From DASSTY01 sp035760645 (lineage in GTDB: Bacteria; Gemmatimonadota; Gemmatimonadetes; Gemmatimonadales; GWC2-71-9), in contig DASTSO010000117.1 in NCBI GenBank assembly GCA_035760645.1, forward strand, positions 96,013 to 160,012: a DNA stretch of 64,000 nucleotides. Direction: 5' to 3'. Within the stretch, counting starts at the first letter, position 1, and each line of letters begins with the position of its first letter. The notes under the pieces are model-generated. The model was not told the DNA's origin. It did not search any database and saw only the letters and a program-made list of their open reading frames with translations. The translations under genes were made by a program, and so were the position numbers. This document shows positions 1-9,814 of this stretch, in pieces.

Positions 1-1335
<1,335 letters not shown>

Positions 1336-1427
1336 ATGTCCTGAATGTTCCGGTAGTATCCTGATTGGCTGCACGAGCTCCTCGCCCGGCGGCGCGGGCC
1401 GCGGGGCGGGAGCGTGAGGAGGGGTAG

Positions 1428-2588
1428 ATGGCGGTGACTGCGACCGTACCGACCACCGAGCAGGTCCTGGAGCGGCTGGCCGAGCTGCGTCCGTACACGC
1501 ACCCGGTGGTGACGTGCTACCTGAAGCTCGAGCCGCGGGATCGCTCGCGCAACAAGTACCTGACGAAGCTGAAGAACCGGGTGAAGGCGGTCGAGGAGGT
1601 GCTGCCGCGCCTCGGCTTCTCGCGCGAGGAGCAGGAGGCGGCCCGGCGCGACCTCGACCGCATCGTGGACTTCCTCCGCACCCCCGGCAATCTCCCGCCT
1701 GCGCGCGGCGTCGCGGTGTTCGCCTCGGAAGGGGAGGGCCTCTTCGAGGTGATCGGGCTGCCGGAGGTCTACCGCTCGCGTCTCGCCGTGGACCGCAACC
1801 CGCTCATCCGCGAGCTCGCGGCGATCGAGGAGGAGTTCGGCCGGTACTACACCGTGCTCCTCGACCGCACGAGCGCGCGCTTCTTCGAAGTGACGGCGCA
1901 CGGCGCGGTGGAGCTCGAGGGCATCACCTCGCCCGCCACGCGGGGCTCGAAGTTCCATCGGGACAAGGAGAGCCAGACCTCGGAGTACTCCTTCAACAGC
2001 CGCATCCGCGAGGAGAAGCAGCGGCACTTCGACCAGGTGGCGCGCGAGCTCTTCACGCTCGACCGTCGGAGCCCGGCGCACGGCATCGTCATCGCGGGCT
2101 CGGGGCCCGAGCCGAAGGGCCTCGAGCCGTTCCTGCACCCGTACCTCGCCGAGCGGGTGATCGGCACCGCCAAGCTCACGGCGAAGGCCGCGAGCCCCGC
2201 GCAGGTGCACGAGGCGACGCTCGACGTGCGCGAGCGAGCGGCGCGCGAGCGCGAGCGGCGCGACGTCGCGGAGGTGATGAACGCGGCCGGCACCGGCTGG
2301 GGCGTCAACGGCGTCGAGCCGACGCTCAAGGCGCTCGCCCGCGGGCAGGTGCGCGTCCTCCTCGTCCAGCCCGACGCGAGCGGCCCGGGCTTCCGCTGCG
2401 GCGATACCGGCCGGCTCAGCCTCACCGAGCGCGGCTGCCGCCTCGAGGGCGATCCGATCCCCGTGGTGGACGTCATCGACGAGGCCATGGAGGACGCGCT
2501 GCGCCAGGGTGTGGACGTCAACGTGGTCTACGACGAGGAGTCGGCCGCGTCGGTGGACGGGCTCGCCGCGCTCTTCCGGTTCCGGTGA
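1428..2588 (+). CDS. baeRF-family protein (bacterial eRF1/Vms1-like)
   Basis: 386 aa, cytoplasmic, no signal peptide. The central and C-terminal parts resemble eRF1 domains 2 and 3: an alpha/beta segment YYTVLLDRTSARFFEV near residues 140-155, a charged helix with REEKQRHFDQVARELF, and a domain-3-like run GWGVNGVEPTLKALARGQV near residue 290 followed by VRVLLVQPD. No GGQ tripeptide is seen at the expected domain-2 loop, so a peptidyl-tRNA hydrolase role like that of Vms1 is uncertain. A strong ribosome binding site, GAGGAGGGG, sits 4-5 bases before the ATG. It lies between the two subunit genes of the acyl-CoA mutase, an unusual neighbour for this family, whose proposed roles are in ribosome rescue and stress. 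Confidence 0.75.
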   Translation: MAVTATVPTTEQVLERLAELRPYTHPVVTCYLKLEPRDRSRNKYLTKLKNRVKAVEEVLPRLGFSREEQEAARRDLDRIVDFLRTPGNLPPARGVAVFASEGEGLFEVIGLPEVYRSRLAVDRNPLIRELAAIEEEFGRYYTVLLDRTSARFFEVTAHGAVELEGITSPATRGSKFHRDKESQTSEYSFNSRIREEKQRHFDQVARELFTLDRRSPAHGIVIAGSGPEPKGLEPFLHPYLAERVIGTAKLTAKAASPAQVHEATLDVRERAARERERRDVAEVMNAAGTGWGVNGVEPTLKALARGQVRVLLVQPDASGPGFRCGDTGRLSLTERGCRLEGDPIPVVDVIDEAMEDALRQGVDVNVVYDEESAASVDGLAALFRFR

Positions 2589-2613
2589 GGCGGCCTCAGG
2601 TGAGGCGGCGCGC

Positions 2614-3324
2614 GTGAGCGTGCCCGTGGCACGGCCCCGCGCGGTCCTCTTCGACGCGGGCAACACGCTCATCTTTCTCGACTACCCACGCCTCGCGGCC
2701 GGCATGGGGCGGGTGACGGGGCTCCCGCTCACCGGCGCCATGCTCGAGGCGCGGGCCGCCGAGGCGGCCCGCGCGATGGAGCGCGCCGCCGGCTCCGATC
2801 GAGAGCGCGCGGCCGCCTACCTCGAGGCGCTCGCGCTTCTCGTCGGCGTGCCGCACGAGGCGCTCGAGGCGGTGCGGGCGGAGTTGTACCGGCTGCACGC
2901 CGAGCGGCATCTGTGGAGCGGCGTGCACCCGGGCACGGCGCCCGCCCTCGCGCGGCTCCGCGACGCCGGGCTCCGGCTCGGCGTCGTCTCGAACAGCGAC
3001 GGCCGGGTGGACTCCGCCCTCGTCGCCGCGGGGCTGCGCGACCACTTCGAGGTGGTGGTCGACTCCGCCCTCGTCGGGATCGAGAAGCCCGACCCGCGCA
3101 TCTTCGCCGCTGCGCTCGCGCGGCTCGACGTCGGGCCCGCCGACGCGCTCTACGTGGGCGATGTGTACGAGGTGGACGTCGTCGGCGCCCGCGCCGCGGG
3201 CATGCCCGTGGCGCTCGTCGACCCGCTGGGCCACCACGCGGGCCGCGACGTGCCGACCGTGCCTTCGGTGGCGGCGCTCGTCGACCGCCTGCTCGCAGGC
3301 GACACGCCGCAGCCCGTGCCGTGA
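2614..3324 (+). CDS. HAD-superfamily hydrolase
   Basis: 236 aa from a GTG start. HAD motifs: nucleophile Asp14 in LFDAGNTL, motif II Ser in VVSNSDGR, motif III Lys in GIEKPDPRIF, motif IV in YVGDVYEVDVVGA. Residue 16 is Gly where classical phosphatases carry the general-acid Asp; the DAGNT form is a common HAD-IA variant. The cap is helical (residues about 20-95). Likely a phosphohydrolase on a small metabolite; the substrate cannot be read from sequence. The frame is open further upstream, but that part overlaps the end of the baeRF gene and lacks HAD character, so GTG 2614 just before the core fold was chosen. It lies 25 bases after the baeRF stop and about 50 before the mutase small subunit. 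Confidence 0.85.
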   Translation: MSVPVARPRAVLFDAGNTLIFLDYPRLAAGMGRVTGLPLTGAMLEARAAEAARAMERAAGSDRERAAAYLEALALLVGVPHEALEAVRAELYRLHAERHLWSGVHPGTAPALARLRDAGLRLGVVSNSDGRVDSALVAAGLRDHFEVVVDSALVGIEKPDPRIFAAALARLDVGPADALYVGDVYEVDVVGARAAGMPVALVDPLGHHAGRDVPTVPSVAALVDRLLAGDTPQPVP

Positions 3325-3374
3325 GATTCCGTGAGGTTCCGTTCCACGCCGACCAGGAGACACCCCCGGCCGTG

Positions 3375-3812
3375 ATGATGACCGCCGAGAAGCCCGTGAA
3401 GAAGCTCGCCCGCCCGATCCGCGTCCTCGTCGCCAAGCCCGGCCTCGACGGCCACGACCGCGGCGCCAAGGTGGTCGCCGCCGCGCTGCGGGACGCGGGG
3501 ATGGAGGTCGTGTACACCGGCCTCCACCAGACGCCCGAGATGATCGCCACCGCGGCCGTGCAGGAGGACGTGGACGTCGTCGGGCTCTCGATTCTCTCGG
3601 GCGCCCACATGACGCTCTTCCCGCGGGTCCGCCAGCTGCTCGAGCAGATGGGGCGGCCCGACATCCTCGTCACCGGCGGCGGGATCATCCCGAAGGACGA
3701 CGCCGAGGCCCTGCACGCCCAGGGCATCGGCCAGCTCTTCGGCCCCGGCACGCCCACCGGCGAGCTCATCGACTACATCGGGTCGTGGGCCGCCGAGCAC
3801 CTCGAGAGCTGA
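3375..3812 (+). CDS. B12-binding small subunit of acyl-CoA mutase
   Basis: 145 aa. Binds adenosylcobalamin base-off/His-on and pairs with the large subunit at 1-1335. The cobalamin signature DxHxxG is Asp25-Gly-His27-Asp-Arg-Gly30, followed by GLSILSGAHM and the GGGIIP loop, the usual order in the mutase B12 domain. Length matches stand-alone small subunits such as IcmB. A Shine-Dalgarno AGGAGA lies at 3355-3360; the tandem GTG-ATG-ATG at 3372-3380 leaves the exact start open by one or two codons. The stop is 7 bases from the carboxylase start, so the two are probably co-translated. Confidence 0.93.
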   Translation: MMTAEKPVKKLARPIRVLVAKPGLDGHDRGAKVVAAALRDAGMEVVYTGLHQTPEMIATAAVQEDVDVVGLSILSGAHMTLFPRVRQLLEQMGRPDILVTGGGIIPKDDAEALHAQGIGQLFGPGTPTGELIDYIGSWAAEHLES

Positions 3813-3819
3813 GCCCGCC

Positions 3820-5466
3820 GTGACCGCCGCCTCCGGCTCCAGCACCCCGGCGCCCGCGCGCCCGGGGCGCCTGCGCGCGCTCACCGAGGAGTACGCGGCC
3901 TTGGCCGCGCGGCTGCGGGAGGGGGGCGGCGCCAAACGGGTCGCCCGGATGCACGAGAAGGGGCAGCTCGCCCCGCGCGAGCGGGTGACGCGGCTGCTCG
4001 ACCCCGGCGCGCCGTGGCTCGAGGTGGGGCTCCTCGTCGCCTACGACCGCTACGACGGCCAGGCGCCGGGTGCCGGGGTCATCACCGGGGTCGGCGTCGT
4101 CGAGGGCCGCGAGTGCGTCGTCGTCGCCAACGACGCGACGGTGAAGGCGGGGAGCTGGTGGCCGGAGACCATCACGAAGATTCTCCGCGCCCAGGAGATC
4201 GCGATGCGCGAGCGCATCCCGATCATCTACCTCGTGGACAGCGCGGGCGTGAACCTCCCGTACCAGGAGGGCGTGTTCCCGGGCCAGTACGGCGCGGCGC
4301 GGATCTTCTACTACAACTCCCTCATGCGCCGCTACCTGCACGTGCCGCAGATCGCGGCCGTGATGGGGAGCTGCATCGCCGGCGGCGCGTACCTGCCGGC
4401 GCTGAGCGACGTGATCTTCATGGTCGAGGGGACGAGCTTCATGGGGCTCGGCGGCCCCAACCTCGTCAAGGGCGCAACGGGCCAGTCGATCGACGCCGAG
4501 ACGCTGGGCGGTGCGCGCACGCACACCGAGCTGAGCGCCGTCGCGCACTACCGCGCCGCGACCGACGCCGAGTGCCTCGACCGCATCCGCGAGTACGTCG
4601 CGCGGCTGCCGCGCCCGGCCGCCCTCGAGCATGCCCGCCGCGCCGCCCGGCCGCCGGCTCGCCCCGCGGCCGAGCTCTACGATCTCCTCCCCCACGACCA
4701 CCGCCTCTCCTACGACGCGCGCCAGGTGCTCGCGGCGTTCCTCGACGGCGGCGCGCTCGACGAGTTCCAGCCCGACCGCGCGAAGGAGATGATCTGCGGT
4801 CACGCCCACATCGAGGGCTGGCCGGTCGCGGTGATCGCCAACCAGCGCGGCATGATCAAGGGCCGCCCGGGCGAGCGGCCGCGCTTCGGGGGGATCGTCT
4901 ACACCGAGAGCGCGGAGAAGGTCGCCTATTTCATCGAGACGGCGAACCGCGAGAAGCTGCCGATCCTCTTCATCCAGGACGTGAGCGGCTTCATGGTGGG
5001 CCCGGAGGCCGAGCAGTCGGGGATCATCCGCGCGGGCGCGCGCTTCGTCGAGGCGATGGCGACGGCCACGGTGCCCAAGCTCGTCCTCACCATCAACCAC
5101 GCCTCGGGCGCCGGTTACTACGCGATGGCGGGGCAGGGCTTCGACCCCGACTTCATCCTCTCGTGGCCCACCGGCCGCATGGCCGTCATGGAAGGCGAGT
5201 CGGCGGTGATGGCGGTCCACGGCCCCGAGATCGAGCGCGCGCAGAAGGAGAAGCGCCCGCTCCCCGAGGCCGTGCAGGCGTCGGTCGAGGCGATGCGGGC
5301 CGACTACGAGCACCAGCTCGACGCGAAGTACGCCGCCGCGCGCGGGTACGTGGACGCCGTCGTCACGCCGGAGGAGACGCGCGACGCGCTCGCCTTCTGC
5401 CTCCGGATCACCAGCCACTTCGCGGGCCCGCACCTCGGCCCGTTCGTCCTCCCGGCCCTCCCATGA
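3820..5466 (+). CDS. Acyl-CoA carboxylase, carboxyltransferase (beta) subunit
   Basis: 548 aa, GTG start. Crotonase-fold carboxyltransferase that moves CO2 from biotin to an acyl-CoA. The N half has VDSAGVNLPYQEGVFPGQYG, MGSCIAGGAYLPALSD and GPNLVKGATGQ, and the C half has GMIKGRPGERPRFGG, FIQDVSGFMVG and NHASGAGYYAM. The VFPGQYG and LVKGATG patterns resemble methylcrotonyl-CoA (LiuB) and geranyl-CoA (AtuC) carboxylases more than classical propionyl-CoA carboxylase, which fits the downstream AtuA and hydratase. The biotin carboxylase/BCCP partner is not in the window. The stop shares bases with the next start (ATGA at 5463-5466), indicating translational coupling. Confidence 0.92.
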   Translation: MTAASGSSTPAPARPGRLRALTEEYAALAARLREGGGAKRVARMHEKGQLAPRERVTRLLDPGAPWLEVGLLVAYDRYDGQAPGAGVITGVGVVEGRECVVVANDATVKAGSWWPETITKILRAQEIAMRERIPIIYLVDSAGVNLPYQEGVFPGQYGAARIFYYNSLMRRYLHVPQIAAVMGSCIAGGAYLPALSDVIFMVEGTSFMGLGGPNLVKGATGQSIDAETLGGARTHTELSAVAHYRAATDAECLDRIREYVARLPRPAALEHARRAARPPARPAAELYDLLPHDHRLSYDARQVLAAFLDGGALDEFQPDRAKEMICGHAHIEGWPVAVIANQRGMIKGRPGERPRFGGIVYTESAEKVAYFIETANREKLPILFIQDVSGFMVGPEAEQSGIIRAGARFVEAMATATVPKLVLTINHASGAGYYAMAGQGFDPDFILSWPTGRMAVMEGESAVMAVHGPEIERAQKEKRPLPEAVQASVEAMRADYEHQLDAKYAAARGYVDAVVTPEETRDALAFCLRITSHFAGPHLGPFVLPALP

Positions 5467-8348
5467 TTCTCCGCCGCATCCTGCTCCCCCCGAGTCTCGG
5501 CTTGGCCGTCGCCCTGTCGGGCTGCGCCTCGCACGGCACCCCCGTCGCCACGCCGAAGCCGAACGTCGATCCCGGCGCCACCAGCCGGCCGACGGTCGTC
5601 ATCGCCGACACGCTGCACCAGCCGTCGCCCGTGGCGACTGGCCGCCCGCCGATGGCGCCGCCCGAGAGCGCCTTCGCGATGGGGCTCATGCCGCTCCGGG
5701 CCACGGGCGTCCCGTCCTTCCGCGCGGCGCACCCGACCTACGACGGCCGGGGCGTCATCATCGGCATCCTCGACAGCGGCATCGACGGCGGCATTCCCGG
5801 CCTCATGACCACCACGACGGGCGAGCCCAAGCTGCTCGACCTGCGCGACTTCTCGGCCGAGGGGCGCGTCGCGCTCCGGCCCGCCGAGGCGCGCGGCGAC
5901 ACCCTCGTCGTCGGCGGTACGCGTCTCGCCGGCTTCGAGCGGCTCCGCGCCGCGGTGCCGGGCAGCCAGTGGTTCGTCGGCGGTCTCGCCGAGCGACCCC
6001 TGGGCACCGAGCCGGCCTCGGACGTGAACGGCGACGGCGACGACCTGGACACCCTCGCGGTGGTCGTCGGGCGCGCGCCGGACGGGTGGGTGCTCTACGC
6101 CGATACCGACGGCAACGGCAGCCTCGCCGGCGAGCAGCCGATTCACGACTATCTCGTCAGGCGCGAGACCTTCGGCTGGCACGTCACCGGGCGGCCCTCG
6201 CCGCTCACGGTCGCCGCGAACTTCCGCGAACCGGCGGGCGCGGGCGCGCCGCCGACGCTCGATCTCTTCTTCGACACGAGCGGCCACGGCACGCACGTCG
6301 CGGGGATCGCGGCGGGACACGACCTCTACGGGGTGAAGGGCTTCGACGGCGTCGCGCCGGGCGCGTATCTGCTCGGGCTCAAGATCGCGAACAACGCGCA
6401 GGGCGGCATCTCGACGACCGGTGCGATGGCCGAGGCGCTCGACTACGCGATCCGCTTCGCCGAGGCGCGGAAGCTCCCGCTCGTGCTCAACATGAGCTTC
6501 GGCGTGGGCAGCGAGATCGAGGGCGCGGCGCGCATCGACGCCATCGTGGATTCGGTGCTCGCGAGGCACCCCGACGTGACGTTCACGATCAGCGCGGGCA
6601 ACGACGGCCCCGGGCTCAGCACCTTGGGCTTCCCGGGCTCCTCCACGCGGGTCCTCACCGTCGGCGCCACGTACCCGAACGCCTTCCGCGGCGTGCGCGA
6701 CAGCGCCGCCGTCGCGGCGGCGGGGCCCGATCCGGTCGCGTTCTTCAGCGCGCGCGGCGGCGAGCTCGCGAAGCCCGACCTCGTCACGCCCGGCGTCGCC
6801 TACTCGAGCGTGCCGCGCTGGAATCGGGGCGACGAGACCAAGGGCGGCACCAGCATGGCTTCGCCCCATGCCTCGGGTCTCGCGACGCTCCTCGTTTCGG
6901 CGCTCGCGCAGGAGCGCCGGCCCATCGTGGCCCGCGCCGTCCGCCAGGCGCTCACCGCCACCGCGCGCCCGCTCGCGGGCGACACCGAGCTCGACGACGG
7001 GGCGGGCCTCCCGGACGTGAGCGCCGCCTTCGCCTGGCTCCAGGCGGGGCACGCGGTGCCCGAGGTGCGGGTCGCCGTCCCGGGCTCGCGCTATGCCACT
7101 GCGGCGTACCGCCCGCGCGGGCTCGCCTCGCCGGCCGATACCGTGCAGACGTTCGAGCTCGCGCTCCCGGCGGGCACGAAGGGCGCCGCCACGTTCACGC
7201 TGAAGAGCGACGCCGCGTGGCTCGTCGCGCCGCCACGGCTCACCCTCCGCGGGGCCACGGCACGCGTCACCCTGCGGTACCGCGCCGCGGCACTCCGGGC
7301 GCCGGGCGCCTACAGCGGCACCGTGACCGGGTGGACCGCCGACACGCTCGCCGGGCCGGCATTCCGCCTCGTGAACACCGTGATCGTCCCCTACCCGGCC
7401 GGCCGCGACGTCCCGGCGACGACGCTCGACCTCGGGCGGAACGAGGTGCGCCGGCTCTTCTTCCACGCCGACTCGGCGCGCCCCTTCGCGGTGCGCGCGG
7501 AGCGCACGGCGGGCAGCCGGCCCTCGCTCTACCTGTTCGAGCCGGGCGGCATGCCGTTTCGGGATCAGAACGGCATGCCGATCGGCGAGGGCGAGGACGC
7601 GGGCTTCTATCAGGTGGATGCGAGCGACGCGGTCGCCGGAGTGTACGAGACCGACGCGGTCGGCGCCCCGGACACGGCGTCGAGCATCCGGCTGGCCATC
7701 ACGCAGTCGCCCGTGACGATGCACCTCGTCCGCGCGGGCGACAGCGTGCGCGCCACCCTGCGAAACCGGACGGACGAGAGCGCGCCGATCGGCGCGATCT
7801 TCCTCCTGGGGGGCGGGCAGCGCGTCCAGACCGTGAGCACGCGCGGCAGCGCGGTGCAGCGCATCGCGTTCCGGGCGCCCGCGTGGGCGCGGAGCGCGGT
7901 GATCGACGTGCGCATGGATCCGGCGCAGTGGGCGATGTTCACCGACTTCGGCGTCACCCTCTTCGACTCCGCCGGCCGGCAGCTCGGCCAGTCGCCGCTC
8001 AATTACGCGCTGGGCCGCCTCCGCGTCGAGCTGCCCCAGGGCCATCCCGACATGCCCGTCACGCTCGGCCTCTTCCCGGGGCTCGCCGTGCCCGGGAGCG
8101 ACGCGCCGTGGACGGTTCAGGTGACGCTCCAGCTCCAGGCCGAGCCGGTGCGCGCCGACACGCGCGGCCCGCAGCAGACCAGCGTCGCGCCGCGCGGCGA
8201 GAGCCGCCTCACGTTCGCGCTCCCGCAGACCCCGTGGGCGCTCCCCGACGGCTTCGCGCCGCTCGGCGTGCTCGTCATCAAGGCGGGTGAGCACCTCTGG
8301 ACGCGCCAGGACGGCCTCCCCGCGGGCGGGCAGGCGGTGGCGCGATGA
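5463..8348 (+). CDS. Secreted subtilase (S8) lipoprotein
   Basis: 961 aa serine endopeptidase. The N-terminus is a lipoprotein signal with lipobox LSGC (Cys21), so it should be anchored in the envelope. Catalytic triad: Asp104 in GILDSGIDG, His275 in SGHGTHVAG, Ser464 in GGTSMASPH. The Asp-His interval is about 170 residues, far longer than in subtilisin, and holds two Asp/Asn/Gly-rich loops (from residues 187 and 214) that look like calcium-binding EF-hand-type loops. After the catalytic domain, about 450 residues of beta-rich, Fn3-like sequence follow. Start ATG 5463 overlaps the carboxylase stop, and its own stop overlaps the AtuA start, so a secreted protease is embedded in an acyl-CoA catabolic operon. 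Confidence 0.93.
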   Translation: MILRRILLPPSLGLAVALSGCASHGTPVATPKPNVDPGATSRPTVVIADTLHQPSPVATGRPPMAPPESAFAMGLMPLRATGVPSFRAAHPTYDGRGVIIGILDSGIDGGIPGLMTTTTGEPKLLDLRDFSAEGRVALRPAEARGDTLVVGGTRLAGFERLRAAVPGSQWFVGGLAERPLGTEPASDVNGDGDDLDTLAVVVGRAPDGWVLYADTDGNGSLAGEQPIHDYLVRRETFGWHVTGRPSPLTVAANFREPAGAGAPPTLDLFFDTSGHGTHVAGIAAGHDLYGVKGFDGVAPGAYLLGLKIANNAQGGISTTGAMAEALDYAIRFAEARKLPLVLNMSFGVGSEIEGAARIDAIVDSVLARHPDVTFTISAGNDGPGLSTLGFPGSSTRVLTVGATYPNAFRGVRDSAAVAAAGPDPVAFFSARGGELAKPDLVTPGVAYSSVPRWNRGDETKGGTSMASPHASGLATLLVSALAQERRPIVARAVRQALTATARPLAGDTELDDGAGLPDVSAAFAWLQAGHAVPEVRVAVPGSRYATAAYRPRGLASPADTVQTFELALPAGTKGAATFTLKSDAAWLVAPPRLTLRGATARVTLRYRAAALRAPGAYSGTVTGWTADTLAGPAFRLVNTVIVPYPAGRDVPATTLDLGRNEVRRLFFHADSARPFAVRAERTAGSRPSLYLFEPGGMPFRDQNGMPIGEGEDAGFYQVDASDAVAGVYETDAVGAPDTASSIRLAITQSPVTMHLVRAGDSVRATLRNRTDESAPIGAIFLLGGGQRVQTVSTRGSAVQRIAFRAPAWARSAVIDVRMDPAQWAMFTDFGVTLFDSAGRQLGQSPLNYALGRLRVELPQGHPDMPVTLGLFPGLAVPGSDAPWTVQVTLQLQAEPVRADTRGPQQTSVAPRGESRLTFALPQTPWALPDGFAPLGVLVIKAGEHLWTRQDGLPAGGQAVAR

Positions 8349-9757
8349 GCCGCCCGACCGGGAGCGGCAACACGGCGAGGCGCGACGGCAAGGTGGTCCG
8401 CATCGCCGCGGGCCAGGGCTTCTGGGGCGACTGGCTCGAGGCCCCGGTGCGCCAGGTGCAGGGCGGTCCGATCGACTACCTGATGATGGACTACCTGGCG
8501 GAAGTCACGATGTCCATCATGCAGAAGCAGAAGACGCGCGACCCGAAGATGGGCTACGCGCGCGACTTCGTGCCGCTGATGGAGCGCATCCTCCCCGACG
8601 TGGTCGCGAAGGGGATCCGCGTCACCTCGAATGCCGGCGGCGTGAATCCACTTGGCTGCGCCGAGGCCGTGCTCGCCGTGGCCCGCAAGCTCGGGCTCGA
8701 GGGCAAAGTGCGCGTCGGGCTCGTGACGGGGGACGACATCCTCGCGCGCCTCGACGAGCTCATCGCGAGCGGCCACGAGCTGCGCGACATGGAGACCGGC
8801 CGCCCGCTGAGCGACGTGCGCGACCGCGTGCTCTCGGCCAACGCCTACCTCGGCATGGGGCCGATCGTCGAGGCGCTCCGGGGCGGCGCGAACGTCGTCG
8901 TCACGGGCCGCGTCACCGACACCGGGCTCACGCTCGGGCCGATGTTCCACGAGTTCGGCTGGGCGGCGGACGACTGGGACAAGGTCGCCGCGGGCACCGT
9001 CGCCGGGCACATCATCGAGTGCGGCGCGCAGAGCTCGGGGGGCAACCTCCTCAAGGACTGGCGCAAGGTGAAGGGGATGGCCGACCCCGGCTTCCCGATC
9101 GTCGAGGCGCATCCCGACGGCACCTTCGTCGTCACCAAGCATCCCGGCACCGGCGGCGTCGTCTCGGTCGCGTCGGTCACGGAGCAGCTCGTCTACGAGA
9201 TGGGCGACCCGCACTGCTACATCACGCCGGACGGCATCGCCGACTTCACCACGATCCGGCTGCGGCAGGCCGGGCGCGACCGCGTGGCGGCGAGCGGCAT
9301 TCGCGGCGGGCCGAAGACCGACAAGCTCAAGGTGTCGATCGCCTACTTCTACGGTTACAAGGCCGTCGGCACGCTCGTCTACAGCTGGCCCGACGCGTAC
9401 GAGAAGGCGAAGGCGGCGGACAAGATCCTCCGGCAGCGCCTCGCCGACCTCGGGCTCGAGTTCGAGCAGATCCTCACCGAGTTCGTCGGCGCCGACGCGA
9501 CCCATGGGCCGCTCGCCGGCCGGCCCGATCCCGAAGCGCCCGAGGTGCAACTTCGCATCGGCGTGCGCGCGCGCGAGAAGGCGCCGGTCGAGCGCTTCAC
9601 GCGCGAGATCGCCCCGCTGGTGCTGACGGGCCCGCCGAGCGTCACCGGCTTCGCGGGCGGCCGCCCGGCCGTGGAGGAGATCGTCGCCTACTGGCCCGCG
9701 CTCATCGACCGCACGGCGATCGAGCCGGGGGTGCGGGTGGAGATCCTGGAGGCGTAG
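8345..9757 (+). CDS. atuA: AtuA family protein (acyclic terpene utilization, DUF1446)
   Basis: 470 aa, no signal peptide. Recognised by VVRIAAGQGFWGDW, YLMMDYLAEVTMSIM, TSNAGGVNPLGCAE, VVTGRVTDTGLTLGPM and GHIIECGAQSSGGN, the conserved AtuA blocks. In Pseudomonas the family belongs to the citronellol/geraniol (atu) pathway beside a carboxylase and an enoyl-CoA hydratase, and a proposed lyase role there is not firmly proven. Here the same partners flank it: carboxyltransferase upstream and enoyl-CoA hydratase downstream, so action on a branched acyl-CoA is likely. The start ATG overlaps the subtilase stop by four bases (8345-8348). Confidence 0.9.
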   Translation: MSRPTGSGNTARRDGKVVRIAAGQGFWGDWLEAPVRQVQGGPIDYLMMDYLAEVTMSIMQKQKTRDPKMGYARDFVPLMERILPDVVAKGIRVTSNAGGVNPLGCAEAVLAVARKLGLEGKVRVGLVTGDDILARLDELIASGHELRDMETGRPLSDVRDRVLSANAYLGMGPIVEALRGGANVVVTGRVTDTGLTLGPMFHEFGWAADDWDKVAAGTVAGHIIECGAQSSGGNLLKDWRKVKGMADPGFPIVEAHPDGTFVVTKHPGTGGVVSVASVTEQLVYEMGDPHCYITPDGIADFTTIRLRQAGRDRVAASGIRGGPKTDKLKVSIAYFYGYKAVGTLVYSWPDAYEKAKAADKILRQRLADLGLEFEQILTEFVGADATHGPLAGRPDPEAPEVQLRIGVRAREKAPVERFTREIAPLVLTGPPSVTGFAGGRPAVEEIVAYWPALIDRTAIEPGVRVEILEA

Positions 9758-9788
9758 GCGGGACGGCGGGAGAGGCGGGACGGCGGGA
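9756..9788 (+). repeat. Tandem 16-bp G-rich repeat, G-quadruplex motif on the + strand
   Basis: Two exact 16-base copies (9756-9771 and 9773-9788) of a GGCGGGAC-type unit. They give four GGG runs at 9760, 9768, 9777 and 9785 with loops of 5, 6 and 5 bases, matching the G3N1-7 quadruplex rule. The repeat sits between atuA and the next gene, beginning at the atuA stop codon. Its complement recurs at 9893-9924. Confidence 0.75.
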
Positions 9789-9814
9789 CACTGCACTCGC
9801 ACGACGAGAGGATC

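Noticed and set aside
1428..2588. Annotation as peptide chain release factor
   Set aside because: Only eRF1-like domains are recognisable and the GGQ loop needed for peptide release was not found; the baeRF label is safer.
5304..8294. Very long reverse-strand frame (996 codons) opposite the subtilase gene
   Set aside because: Low-complexity Arg/Ala/Gly/Glu sequence without any motif; the forward frame has a full catalytic triad. Other long antisense frames in the window were rejected on the same ground.
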